This document shows positions 42,331 to 53,291 of a stretch of DNA of 64,000 bases, piece after piece (position 1 is the first letter of the stretch; each line of letters starts with the position of its first letter). The notes beneath the pieces were generated by a model. That model had not been told where the DNA came from, did not search any database, and saw nothing but the letters and a program-made list of their open reading frames with translations. Position numbers and translations under genes: made by a program. Source of the DNA: Viola odorata (lineage: Eukaryota; Streptophyta; Magnoliopsida; Malpighiales; Violaceae); NCBI GenBank assembly GCA_963691705.1, contig OY829546.1, forward strand, positions 33,884,040 through 33,948,039, read 5' to 3'.

Positions 42331-43974
42331 AATGGAAGAGATTCTCCTGTTGGTCTTGTTGGCAACCTCCTCCTTCGTATGAGCATTCATGCTCCTTCTC
42401 ACAACTAGGGTCATTGTGGTTGCCGGGACTACCTCTTCTTCACTACTCTCGGTCTCCTTCTCCCTATCTTCTTTCTCATCCTCACTTGCTTCAACTTCAC
42501 TCCCCGTCTCATAGTTGCCTTCTCGGATCACCACTACTCTCCGATTTGGACATTCGGACGCAATGTGACCTCTTCCTTGGCACCGAAAACATTGGACATT
42601 AGACGAGAATTTTCTTGGTTGGGTAGGGTTGGTAGGTGGATTAGGAGTTATTTTTGGTGGTGGTTTTGGAAGGTTACTTTTAGTGTAAGGGGTGTAGGGT
42701 TTAGGGGAGGGTGTATCGGCTTTGGAGTCCTTTGGTTTAAAGGGTTCTTTGGAATAAGACTTCCAAGGAGTCTTTGGTGTTGAGGAAAAGGTGTGGGTCT
42801 TGCTTGGGTAGGACTTCTTCTTGGCGGCTTCATATGCTTCCACTTTTATGGCATAGTGGAGCATAGATTGGAGGTGGTCGAGCTCTTTCAACTCAAGCTT
42901 GTACTTAAGTCGATCATTAAGGCCATTGAGGAATCTAGACATAGTCACTTCTTCGTCCTCCTCCGTTTTGGTCTTGATCAAGAGTCCCTCTAGTTCATTG
43001 AAGTACTCTCCCACTGTTTTAGACCCTTGCTTGAGACCTTGCAACTTGTTTTGCAAGTCTCTCTTATGATGCGCGGGCACGAATCTCGCTCTCATCACCC
43101 TTTTCATCTCCTCCCAATCTTGAATGGCATTAACTTCTCCTCTCTTCTTACACTCTTTCTCCCACCAACTTTCGGCATAATCTTCAAACTCCATTGCCGC
43201 TAACTTGATCTTCTTCTCCTCCGAATACCGATGACAATTGAAGATTCGTTGAATTTTCCCTTCCCACTTAAGGTACTCCGAAGGATCGGTGGAGCCCCTA
43301 AAGGTAGGGATTTGCACCTTGATTCCACTCAATTTGTCATCAATCCTAGGCTCTTGTGGCCTCTCTTCGTGTTCAACAAACCGTGACCCATGACCCCTTT
43401 GGCGTCTTCCCCTCGTTCGGGTTGTCACCTCATCAAACTCGGCATTCACTTCCTCATAAGGATCCTCATAGTATTCTCGAGTATGGCGGGGTGTGGTAAG
43501 GGCATGGAAATGAGGGACTTTGGGTCGACTACTAGAAGCATGAAAGTCCTCGGGCCCTCGGCTGCCTTGCTCGTATTTCTTCCTTATCTCTTTCATTTGC
43601 TCTTCCAAAATGGCCAACCCCGGAGGTGAGACAAATGGGTTTCGGCTATCCTCCTTCTTGGGAGTATTTTTCAGCAAGCCAACTCTTCTTCCTACACTTT
43701 GGTGACCCTCCGATTCGGTTTCAACGTGGACATGCTCAGTGAGAGGCGTTTGGTGTGCCTTAGGTGGAGGGTTCTTTGAAGGTGTTGCATGCGAAAGGAC
43801 ATCGGAAGGCTTCTCATCCTCTCGCCCACGAGACTTGACAGTCTCCTCTAACAAAGTGAGACGGTCCTCCGTGAGAACCATGGTAGCCTTCAATTCCCCC
43901 AAGGCTGCCAAAACTCGGTCAAGTGCTTCGGCACTTCGGCTACCACTAGAACTAGGTCTACTTCTTCCGGACAT
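42265..43974 (-). CDS. gag protein of element D
   Basis: 569 codons starting MSGRSRPSSSGSRSAEALDR. An N-terminal helix (VLAALGELKATMVLTEDRLT) precedes the gag core with SEYLKWEGKIQRIF, AESWWEKECKKRGEVNAIQD and MRARFVPAHHKRDLQNKLQG. A Pro/Lys-rich linker and one CCHC knuckle (CFRCQGRGHIASEC, about residue 465) follow, then an acidic tail. The last 25 residues after the knuckle region are read in the wrong frame because of a 1-bp shift near 42330, so gag and protease no longer fuse. The domain order is normal for a chromovirus. Confidence 0.85.
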   Translation of the reverse strand: MSGRSRPSSSGSRSAEALDRVLAALGELKATMVLTEDRLTLLEETVKSRGREDEKPSDVLSHATPSKNPPPKAHQTPLTEHVHVETESEGHQSVGRRVGLLKNTPKKEDSRNPFVSPPGLAILEEQMKEIRKKYEQGSRGPEDFHASSSRPKVPHFHALTTPRHTREYYEDPYEEVNAEFDEVTTRTRGRRQRGHGSRFVEHEERPQEPRIDDKLSGIKVQIPTFRGSTDPSEYLKWEGKIQRIFNCHRYSEEKKIKLAAMEFEDYAESWWEKECKKRGEVNAIQDWEEMKRVMRARFVPAHHKRDLQNKLQGLKQGSKTVGEYFNELEGLLIKTKTEEDEEVTMSRFLNGLNDRLKYKLELKELDHLQSMLHYAIKVEAYEAAKKKSYPSKTHTFSSTPKTPWKSYSKEPFKPKDSKADTPSPKPYTPYTKSNLPKPPPKITPNPPTNPTQPRKFSSNVQCFRCQGRGHIASECPNRRVVVIREGNYETGSEVEASEDEKEDREKETESSEEEVVPATTMTLVVRRSMNAHTKEEVANKTNRRISSILGVKSMVRLHLLLLIMEVWWM

Positions 43975-44294
43975 CTTGTATATCGAACTACAATTTCTTT
44001 TTCTTCCTTTTTTTTTTATACCTGCAAAAAGGGAAACAAACGAGATATATATACGTTAGTAATAAAGCTCTCCCTCACGTGTTTAAACTCTCGTGTTTAG
44101 GTGTTTTTCTCTCAAAAAAGATGTGCTCACAATCACTCAACTTCACGTTTTTCCGGTACCTGCACACTTAAACAAGAGTTAGAAAATAATTCACTCCCTC
44201 ACGTGTTTAAACACTCGTGTTTGATCACTCGAAAAATTTGGCCTCACAATCACTCAAGAAATCTCCACACTCCAAGCTTGCTCTCCACACAATT
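43975..44294 (-). other. Partial 5' UTR of D
   Basis: Non-coding. It contains CTCCCTCACGTGTTTA-type motifs that recur in the UTRs of the E, E', G and H elements (for example 59788 and 56220). No primer site or LTR is left. Confidence 0.55.
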
Positions 44295-44770
44295 TCTTTG
44301 CTTTGTGGTTCTTCCATTTTGACAGAAATATTGCAGAAAGACTCCCTTTGTGGTTTCACAGATGGTGGCACCATTTTGGTGCTCACGAGATGGTATTTCT
44401 AGACGTTGTTCATGAGGGATATGAATCTTTCACCTAGAAATATACATCTCAACAACTCCCCAAGACTATGTCCTTTGCTCTCATGTTTTATATTCCTTGG
44501 ATCATTCATTAGGATTATGAAATCATTGACAAGACTGAACAAGAACCTCCAATCCTCACTAGACGATGGAAGATCAAATGGTGGAAAAGGTTTCCACTAG
44601 AACAGGCCTACAAATTTGCTGTTCCAAAGACACTTTCAGAATCAACTATCCACAATCCTCCACCAAAGGAGCAGACAAGCAGATTCCAGCCCAACATGAC
44701 TACAAAAGTAGCCCGACGAGAAATGAAAAAAGAAGCTATAAGAACAATTGTCCCAATACTCAGACAGCGA
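44295..44770 (+). pseudogene. Broken pararetrovirus-like polyprotein segment
   Basis: One frame reads a motif with paired tryptophans and LPLWFHRWW, then a stop at about 44400. Further on a second WKIKWWKRF-type motif follows. Similar Trp-rich segments occur in caulimovirid proteins, which is why I suggest the group, but I cannot verify it. Two in-frame stops and the absence of other domains show it is a remnant. Confidence 0.45.
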
Positions 44771-45019
44771 AGATGAAGGAGAATCCTTTACTTCACGTAA
44801 TTCAGAACCTGACTATGATGATGATACGATGGCAGATCTCTATCCAGAGCTCGGTAAAAAAAAAATACCATGGCCGACACATCCAGAGAAATACAACCAC
44901 GAGGACTAAAGAGAAAAAGAACCTCACATTTCTCTACTTTTGACAGAAGGACCTTATCATCAAAAAGACAGGCTAGCCGCCTAACCTTTAGACTCACAAA
45001 AAGATGAAAATGGCCAATA

Positions 45020-45165
45020 ATCATTATTAGAAAATGACAAAAAGCATGGCCGACACCAGTTGACAAGACATCAAGAAGAACAGGGCAGACAACCATTATT
45101 AGAAAACAACTAAGAACGTGGTCGACACCAGCTGTTAAGACATCAAGACGAACGTGGCAGACGAA
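45020..45165. repeat. 72-bp duplication in the pararetrovirus-like leader
   Basis: CATTATTAGAAAA, CGACACCAG and AAGACATCAAGA recur at 45022 and 45094, a tandem pair of 72 bp with about 10 differences, upstream of the TATA box. Confidence 0.7.
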
Positions 45166-45261
45166 GAAATGAAGACTTTTAGATAGGATAGATTCTTTAT
45201 CTTTTGATTTCTCAAAATGTAATCTTATTTGAAGTCAGCTTGGACTCTATCATCATTGTAC

Positions 45262-45272
45262 CTCTATAAAAG
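45262..45272 (+). promoter_or_regulatory. TATA box of the pararetrovirus-like leader
   Basis: CTCTATAAAAG, preceded by the duplicated leader and followed within about 200 bp by the first ORF. The layout is like the single genome-length promoter of plant pararetroviruses. Confidence 0.5.
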
Positions 45273-45451
45273 AGGAGAAAGACCCCAATTTGAGGTAGAA
45301 TCATAAATATAACCCACAAAATTTCTGAGAAGCTTTCGAAATACTTGAGCAAAATCTCTGTAAGTTTTAAACGCTTTAAATTCTTTAAATGTTTTCTTTA
45401 AATACTTTAAAGCTTTCTTTACAATTTTTAAATTTCGAATTTCTCTACATT

Positions 45452-45841
45452 ATGGGTATTTATGATAAACTCGCAAACTGTTTAGCTTTGCTAAGAACTA
45501 ATAGAATTACAGACTTAGAACAACTACGAACTGAACTCATTTCACATGCAAACTTCGTCCAAGATGCATACGTAGAAAACCTTAACGAAGAACTTAATGA
45601 CAAAAATGATAATGCCGTCCCAATATCACAAGATAGAACTCCCCTATGGAACGAAGACCTGATTAAGATAGAACTTTTAAGAAACATGATACTAGCAACC
45701 AACAAAACAATAGAGAAAGATTTTTCCACGATGAATAGACATCAAACCCTCAGAAATAACATGAGACCATTAATCCACACTGTTCGTAATACTATTCCGA
45801 CTAACAACGCATTTTTAGAACAAACAATCACCCCTATGTAG
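45452..45841 (+). CDS. Small ORF of the pararetrovirus-like fragment
   Basis: 129 codons if read from the internal ATG at 45452 (MGIYDKLANC). The ORF is open from 45389, but the first residues look like leader. It is mostly helical and Asn/Glu-rich, with no signal or membrane segment. I recognise no domain. It may be the first ORF of the remnant. After the TAG at 45841 the frame continues in Ser/Pro-rich sequence with stops, and I do not call that. Confidence 0.4.
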   Translation: MGIYDKLANCLALLRTNRITDLEQLRTELISHANFVQDAYVENLNEELNDKNDNAVPISQDRTPLWNEDLIKIELLRNMILATNKTIEKDFSTMNRHQTLRNNMRPLIHTVRNTIPTNNAFLEQTITPM

Positions 45842-46111
45842 TCAGACAAAGACCAGCCTCTGTCGAACCTCCTTTCCACAGGTAGTCACCCATATCCAGA
45901 CCTTCATCTTCATCTTCTTCACGACCTTCTTCTTCTTCTTTGCATCAACCAAATACTGTAGACCAAATCATCCATATGAACTTTGACATGATAAAAGCTA
46001 TGAATCCCAATAATTAGATTAGACTTCCTAATGGAACATACCAAAGACGATCCAGTTTCCAAATGGTAGTGGAGCCAAGTGGTTCTCTTTCAGGAGAGGG
46101 TAAGGGTAAGG

Positions 46112-46670
46112 ATGTTAAATTGAACTCAAAGAGGAGAACGTGGGTGCTGAAAGAGGTTACGTGGGATGGCTCATGGACGGACTCATGGGTTGGTCGGCCA
46201 AGACATGAACAAAAGGGCCCAAGTGTTCTCCAACATGCCGAAAGATTCTGAAAGGGTCTAGGGAAATCTAGCCATTATGTAGAATGGTGTAGAACCTTTC
46301 GGAAAGGTTCTAGAGGGAGCTTAGAAGGTGGATGTTCTAGAAAGGTTCTAGAACCCTTAATCTGCACCATTAGATCAAATAGATCTTAGCCGTCCATTGA
46401 AGGCATGGACTTGTATAAATAGGTGTAGGCATTCATTTGTACATTCAGCCAAGCATAGTGTATTTCAAGCATTGGTGCAATTGTTAATACAAAGCATTCT
46501 TGTCCCAAGCTTTCTTGTGTGTCTTCTTTCAAAGTTCTTAAGGCTTACTTGTGCTAACATCTTCCAAGCTTGTGGCTTAGTGTGTTTGTAGGCTGACTTC
46601 GCAAGCCAAGGGCGAGCTAGCTAGGTGCTGCACGAGTCAAATCGCTGCGCAAAATACTCATCCCGTGACA
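46112..46670 (+). repeat. Probable solo or truncated LTR
   Basis: Starts TGTTAAATTGAAC and ends CCGTGACA. It has a TATA-like TTGTATAAATAGG at 46412 and a leader-like 3' half. Ends of the CCGTGACA type are common in chromovirus LTRs. No primer site follows, because the sequence passes directly into G gag. I found no matching target duplication, so the boundaries are approximate. Confidence 0.45.
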
Positions 46671-46855
46671 CATGGCATTTAAAACACTCGATGTTAGAGG
46701 AGAATTTTCTAGTTTGTTGGTTGGAAGTAGGGTAAGGTGTGTATGGATTGGGAGTGGAAGTCACGACTTTGGTAGGGGTACAAGTTTAGGGTGTTTTTGC
46801 TAAGCTTGGTCCATTGGGTATGGCTTCTAAGGTGGCTTGGATGAAGATGAGTAGG
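46671..46855 (-). pseudogene. Element G gag fragment (zinc-knuckle region), left of E
   Basis: Matches D gag around 42583-42700 (the stretch just after the CCHC knuckle) with several stops. It is the continuation of the gag at 58548-59723, split by element E with the target duplication GTAGG. Confidence 0.55.
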
Positions 46856-47632
46856 TGATACGATATGATATGGCTTGTTGTGTGCAAGCCAAAATGTGAA
46901 GCACTTGGGGAGAATATAGCCTGGAGTCTCTTACACACAAACAACAACAAACACAGTAGGAAATTAAGAACATAAAAAGGAAGATTTTACCCAAAGGAAG
47001 GAGGATGAGATTAGAGGAGGAAACTTGAGCGAATTAACAATTAAAACTTGAGATTGACTTGAGGAACGTCTTGAACACACAGGTTTAATTTATCAAGAAC
47101 ATAAACATTCAATATTTCAAGCTCATAAACTCACACACAAATGAAGCAACAACGAGTTACACAAATTAATAGTTTACGTTTTACTTGCATGATATCAAAG
47201 CACTATCAAGCTTAGAAGTGTTAAAGAGAGTTTAGTGTGAGAAGTATTCTCAAACTCATGAATATACAAATTCACTTTGACATCTAAACTAAGGAAAATA
47301 AGGAAGAAGTTAGCTATTTATACTATTACACAAAATGGCACTTAAAAACCCTAAAAAGTCCATTTTTCGTCCAACTTTCTAGTGATAAATGGTATGCCAT
47401 TTATCTTTGGAATTTTTATTCCAGAAAATTGTCTCTTAAAGGTATGCCCTTTTGGCTAAAAGACAGAAAGTTTGTGGGAAACTTCGCGTACGAGCGGTGA
47501 AAGCTTGGTCATGCGGGTGGCCTACGGTTGGCGCAGGCCTCGCCTAGGGTTTGCGATAGGTGTGTTCATGCCTCTCAACGTCCGAATGTGAGCTAATTCA
47601 TCTCCAAGAATAGGGTAGGCGTGATCGTATCA
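46856..47632 (-). repeat. 3' LTR of E
   Basis: 777 bp. On the minus strand it starts TGATACGATCACGCCTACC, preceded by the purine tract AAAGGGAAAGG, and ends ATATCGTATCA. Confidence 0.75.
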
Positions 47633-48264
47633 TCACCTTTCCCTTCGAAAGGATTCATCCTCGAATCCATAGCTTTAAATTTGGAGTCTCGGCTAGGAAT
47701 GGAGCATAGGAAAGGGTCCTCGTAGGCTTCAAAATAATGAGCAAAATTCTGCAAAATAGGCTCATAAATAGAAGAGAAAGAATTATCAATGTTAGAATGA
47801 GCTAAACGATCCTCATTACTCAAAGGCATGCTCATTGAATCGCTAGCAAACAAAACATTATCTCGAATTTTTTTCTCACTTTATTCTCTCAAAATTGTTG
47901 CCCTCTCTTGTGTTTCCTCACTCTTTTCACGATCCAAGGAAAACATTTCCAAATTTAAACAAAGGGTTGACAAAAACTTTAAACACATGCGGTTTAGTAT
48001 TTTCACCCAAATCATTTGTGTTAATATAAGAGGGAAAAGGTGCTAAAAAAGCTTCATCATATGGTGGGTTGTTTATCATACTCTCATTTTTCTCTCCACT
48101 CAATTTACGATTCGCATGCTCACTTTTAGGGTTGAGCGGAAATGGAAGAGTCTCGGTCGACTTGCCTTACCCAAAGCACCATGCTTAGAGCATGGCTTTT
48201 AATTCTTATTAGTCACACTAGAGGCGTTGAGCATGATGAGCATTTGGTTTGTTTGAGACATGGT
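47633..48264 (-). pseudogene. Coding remnants of E
   Basis: 47633-47853 encodes the family-specific linker (SMPLSNEDRLAHSNIDNSFS) joined to MDSRMNPFEGKGDD, the end of pol next to the purine tract. Near 48262 an ATG with SQTNQMLIMLNASS could be the gag start. Everything between (gag core to integrase) is deleted. Confidence 0.6.
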
Positions 48265-50510
48265 GGTAAACTTCCTGCACAATTAACAAGCTAAATATGT
48301 ATAAATGTTAGTGAAAAATACACATCTACACGTATTTGTGATCGTGTTTAGCTCTCGCAAAACTTATGCTCATCACTCTCTCACACTCTTATCAGCTCTG
48401 TGCTCTTGCAATCATTCAAACCAACAACCTAAAGTATCAATCACAAGAAACTGACTCGAAGAAGGACACTAATCGAAAACTAGAAGAGACTAGATGACAC
48501 TTGTGTTTGTAACTAGAGGAAAGTGTTTAGGACTTGGGTATTTGATGTTAAGACTTTAAGAAAATAAAATATGAAGGACTCAATATAAAAGACTTAAATG
48601 ATGTTTTAAACAAAAGTAACAACTCACACTTGAAGTTTTAAACTCCTCACTTTTTCACTTACAAGACAAGTCTGTTTGGTGTTTTTATATTTGGGACTTT
48701 GTTTGCAATTTCATGCCTTTTGTTTAGGACTTTTGTGTTTGCAACCTTTCTCCTTAGTTTAGGACTTGGGAGATATTTTTCTTTTGCTGCAAGGGTTAGC
48801 TGGGCATTAAAGGAAACATTGTGTGCATGAGCTAATTTGGCAAGTCTGTAGTTGCTTTTGAAATCTTCTTTTTGGTCCAGCACAAAAAATGGCAATGTGT
48901 AAGACGAAAGGTGTAAATGGTGTAATAGAGCTGAATTTTTATAATTTAAATTATTTAAACTGAAAGAGAAACACAGATTTCATGAAAGGAAGGTAGCAAT
49001 TTCGGATCAAACAAAAGGAATTCCAGCAAGAACTCAAGAACACTTGAAGAACACTTTGAATGTTCTTAATTGGAAATTCGGATTTTGACTCAAAAAAATG
49101 GAAAACAATTGTGAAAAATTACACAATTGACTCTAAACACTTTTTAAGTCTTAGAACAACAGTTTTCAACCAAGAGAGAAGAAAAACATTTGGCTGAAAT
49201 GATGAAGAAAATTCAGACTCAAGATGAACACCAAAAACACCAAAACTGGAAATTTTGTAACTTTCTAATTTGGTGTCCAAAATGCATACATGTCAAATAA
49301 ACTCAAGATTAATTTTTAACATTCACAAACAGAGGTTTTTGGACAGAAAGTTTGGAGATTTTTGGTGAAAAAACACAGACACAACAAGAACAAACTCAGA
49401 GCAGCAAAGCTCCGTTACCACTTGATACGACATAGTCTGGCTTATTGTTTGCAAGCTGAAATGTGAAGCACTTGGAGGAGGATCTAGCCTTGAGTTTGTC
49501 ACACACAAAATACAACAAACACAATAGGGAATTATAGAGGCACGCATCGGAAATTAAGAACATAAATAAGGAAGATTTTACCCAAAAAAGACGGTTGAGA
49601 TTAGAGGTGATAATTTGAACAAACGATTGAATTGAACACTTGAGATATGCTTGATGAATAGCTTGAATACACGGCATAATATCCTCCATTCCTAGCCGAG
49701 AGTTGGGCATAATAACTTGAGATATGCGTGATGAATAGCTCCAAAATTTGGAGTCTCGACTAGGAATTAAGTGTTTGGTTTAGGAGTTTTGTGTTTGCAA
49801 CATTTCTCTTTAGTTTAGGACTTGGAAGACATTTTTCTGCAGAAATTTGTGATGTAATTCCAACTGGTCTGTCTTAGCTCCAACGGGAAAGTCTTTACTT
49901 ACTTTTGGAGGTGACTTTTTGGTTTAGCACAATAAGGGTAATATTTGGGTAAGTGAGCATGAGTAGGTGGGAAAAGTTGTAAGGGTGCGTGCAGCTGCTG
50001 ACTTTTGTTTGATTTAAAAATAGATTAAAGGAAAGGAGAAACACAGAATCAGGAGAAAAAGAGCAGAGAAAATGGATCAAACAAAAGGATTCAGCAAGAA
50101 CACTCATGAACACATGAAAAACACCATAGCCGTTTTTGTATCATGGTTTCGGATTTTGACACTTAAAAATAGCAAATGGTTGAATTAATTCACTAAATTT
50201 AATAGGGAAATTCCTAAGAAATAGATCTACAAACTTTGATTCAGGAAAAAGGAGGAAATTCAGTTGAAAACACAGATAGAACGGACCAAGAATACAAGAA
50301 CATTTTTTCTTGGATGAAAACTGAACAACTTTCATTTTGATGGCCAAAAGGCATGAAATCTTCACCAAACGCTACAAAAATTAGGAAAATATTTGTCACA
50401 TAGAAGATGAATGTTTTGGACATAAAATTACAGAATTTTCTAGGTGGGGAAACAAACACAAACAGAAGAAACACAAGACAAACTCAGAGCACCAAAAGCT
50501 CCGCTACCAC
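48265..50510 (-). repeat. UTR of E with a partial tandem duplication of LTR end plus UTR
   Basis: The module LTR end, primer-type site (GTGGTAGCGGAGC or GTGGTAACGGAGC) and UTR occurs twice, with LTR ends at 50511 and 49423, 1,088 bp apart. The UTR copies share GTGTTTGCAAC.TTTCTC and TTTAGGACTTGG (48740 and 49800). Between the copies, near 49680-49770, a scrap of pol-end sequence (GGAGTCTCGACTAGGAAT) resembles 47680. The stretch has no gene. Confidence 0.65.
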
Positions 50511-50664
50511 TAGATACAACATGATCCAGCTTGTTGTTTGCATGCCGAAATGTGAAGTACTTGGGGAGGATCTAGTCTTGAGTTTGCCACACATAAGAAA
50601 TAGCAAACACAACAGGGAATGGAGATGCACAACGTAAATTAAGAACATAAAAGGGAAGACTTTA

Positions 50665-51432
50665 CCTAGGGCAAACGAACAAGTGGAATGCAATTTTGAA
50701 TTTACTTGTTAACGACTCGAGTATTGCTGACTTGAGAAGGAACAAGGTTCAAAACGTGAACAATGGGCTGAGATTTGAAAGAACAAAGTCTTAATTTTAT
50801 AAAAATAACAACCAACTGAATAAGGAGGCCAAGCGGCTCCTTATATAAAGTTTACAAGTAAAACCTAATAGGAATAGAAGTAGGAGTTCTAATTAAGGAA
50901 AATAAATAAATTAACTAATTAACTAATTAACTAATTAAAGTAAATATAAATATATTTAAATACATTCCAGTAGCCCATGTCGAGCTCTCCATCATCGGGC
51001 CAAGGTTTGGGCCGAAACCTCAAGTCGTATGTTGTCTCGCGCACACACTGCGCACCATAATGTCGACTTGTATAACTTTCAAACCACTAGGTCAAATTGG
51101 CGGAAACATGATCTAAACGAAATCTAACATCCTGACGTTTCCAAAACGTGGTCGATCGCATGATTCGGAGACGTACAACGCCGGCTAAGTTTGGACGAAG
51201 TCGCCTGTCGCGTCTTAGAGTCCTTGTCTGCGAAGGACTACTGCCAACGAGAATGTTGGCTTGATCTTTTGGATGATCCACTTGTCCAAATGTCCTGATA
51301 TTTGGACACAATAAACACAACACATAGAGGTTTCCATCAAGCCTTTGTGATCCCTGATCGGACTCCATCTACTCCATCATGTCTTGATACTTTTATCCAT
51401 GTAGTAGTGTGATATATCTTGGGATCGTATCA
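50665..51432 (-). repeat. 3' LTR of E'
   Basis: Preceded by AAAGAGGGAGGGAA on the minus strand. It matches 57219-57977. A second copy of purine tract plus LTR-start-like sequence lies 176 bp upstream, near 51610. Confidence 0.6.
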
Positions 51433-52979
51433 TTCCCTCCCTCTTTGGAAAGATTCGTCCTTGAATCTTCCTCAGCATAATCTGCCCAAGAAAGCTTCAC
51501 AATTATATGCTCAAAGCATACTCGCCATCTCTTGTACTTCCTTAGTTGCCATCTCTTACGTTTCAAGGGCAAGACGCTCGATGCGCTAGGGTATGTGTGA
51601 AGATTCGCATCATTCCCTCCCCCTTGGAAAGGATCCGTGCTCGAATCCAGACCTAAGCCTACAACACAATACCTTAAGTTACTAACATCAAATAAGTACA
51701 AATCGAACCATACCAACCTCACAAATTCAACTTGGCAGCAACGTCTTTGAACATGTCAATGCGTTGAGTAAGACTATTGCTCCATGCGGCTACTCTTGCT
51801 TGAACTTGGTTTAGGGACCGTCTCCGGCGTAAACGTTTCCAAACCCCAAGCTCTTATCTTGAAGGATCCACTCATCCTTCCATGGTTTCCCAAAGTTGCC
51901 ATCTTGACACCCAAGCGCGCACCATAGCGCTTGACTTGTCCATGGGCGATCCACATTACTTCGATCTCTTTGCAACCACTTATGCTAAGCAATACACTTA
52001 AAGGCAGCCACATTAAATCGAATAATGTTATATGAATGAAACCGTATATGAGTTTAATCAATAATAATAAAATAATAACATGTGTCGAAAAGTAGTAAGT
52101 AAATAAAATAAATGGAAGAAATTTCATCCATGCGATTTCATACTTACAAACTGAAACATGCTTCAAGGACTCAAGTGTCCATTGATCCACATTGCTTGAA
52201 ACTCCAAATTGTGGTTGACAAGATGTCTCTATTAGCATCTTCGTGCTCGGACTCCTCTACAATTCCATCAATGGGTCGTTAAGTGACTCCTTCCTACAAT
52301 TACTAACAACACTCCAAGGAACAACATGTGAAAGTATAACATCCTTAATGATTAGGTTAGTAATTTCAATCATACCACAAAAACTCACTAGACAACTATC
52401 AAAAGCATCATATTCATCAAAATTTCGCAAAAGGTCATGTGACATAAATAAGTGATCATGCTTGAATAGACTTCCCTCAAGTCAAGTCGACTTACCCACA
52501 AATTTAACATGAAATTTACATATAGCAGAATAATTATATAATGTAAATACATGGGAATATGCAATTAAAATTGTGTTAAGGACAACACATTCCACGTCTC
52601 TCGCCCTAGTCAACATACCAAACTATTTTTGCTTTCTTGAGTAATTTTCAAAGGCATATTACTTGACCTTCGGTGCTTGCATATAATCATCATCATTTAA
52701 ATTAATTTTATAACCAAAAGCATAAAAATTAATGATGTTTATATACTCACACAAATCGCTCCTTAGGGAAGAGAACCATACCATACCCTTTCGGTTAGGG
52801 TTTGCCGAAATAGGCACCATGGATGCACAAGGTTATTTCCCTCTTCTTGGTGGTAAGGTAAGAGGCTTCTCTTCTGCCAACAACCTTCTCTTGTTTGCAC
52901 ATTAGGAGAACTAATAATAGAAGAGAATACAAACAGATTAGGGTTAGGCAAATCTAACCCCAATGGACAAAAATTCAGT
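51433..52979 (-). other. Degenerate interior of E'
   Basis: No recognisable domain on either strand. 51433-51660 is the region around the purine tracts. The rest is AT-rich. Open frames here (for example 51774-52238) show no similarity to other parts of the window. Confidence 0.4.
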
Positions 52980-53286
52980 TTTTGATGGCTTGCGCCAAAA
53001 CAGATTTTTTGCACATGTAATGCATCCCTCACTTGTTCTCTCTTGGCGTAAACACATCTCTCCTTTTTCAAAAATGCCACTCTACGTGCTCTCTATTTTC
53101 ACGCAAGTGTTTTAAACTCTCATCTCTTTTCCCATGCTCGCTATTTTCATGGGGGCTGTTTTTTATTTCATCTCTTTGCCCATGCTCACTCTTTTCATGG
53201 GGGCTGTTTTCCTCATTATTTCTCTCTTTCTTTTCATTCAACTCTCCTTTTTTTCTCTCAATATCCCTTGTGATTTTAGACTCGGC
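52980..53286 (-). pseudogene. Linker-region remnant of E'
   Basis: On the minus strand it encodes the Glu/Lys-rich linker between protease and RT known from D (ESKITRDIERKK, then repeated KRxxSMGKE-like units). The repeated HEKSEH/SMGK-type units appear three times. It is separated from gag by the solo LTR. Confidence 0.55.
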
Positions 53287-53291
53287 ATAAG

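Larger units (their letters stand above)
37937..44294 (-). mobile_element. Element D: chromovirus-like Ty3/gypsy retrotransposon lacking its 5' LTR
   Basis: Minus-strand order: 5' UTR (44294-43975), gag (43974-42265), protease (about 42330-41696), RT-RNase H-integrase (41525-39222), integrase C-terminus (39221-38727) and 3' LTR (38922-37937). The RT (YFDD) and integrase resemble CRM/Reina-type chromoviruses. The coding frame seems to continue past the purine tract into the LTR, as described for CRM elements, but I am not certain of the lineage. The 5' LTR has been replaced by pararetrovirus-like sequence. Three lesions interrupt the coding frame. Confidence 0.75.
44295..46085 (+). other. Endogenous pararetrovirus-like fragment (Caulimoviridae-like)
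   Basis: Three parts in genome order: a broken segment with Trp-rich coding sequence (44295-44770), a non-coding leader with a 72-bp duplication and a TATA box (44945-45390), and a short ORF (45452-45841) followed by a Ser/Pro-rich broken extension to about 46085. This arrangement, the 3' end of a polyprotein, an intergenic promoter and then a first ORF, is that of an integrated plant pararetrovirus. The assignment rests on layout and weak motif resemblance, with no RT in the fragment. It carries several stops and cannot encode a virus. Confidence 0.5.

Noticed and set aside
46112..46670. 5' LTR of element D
   Set aside because: Its start and end do not match the D 3' LTR (TGATCC...ATCA), and viral-like sequence lies between it and D.
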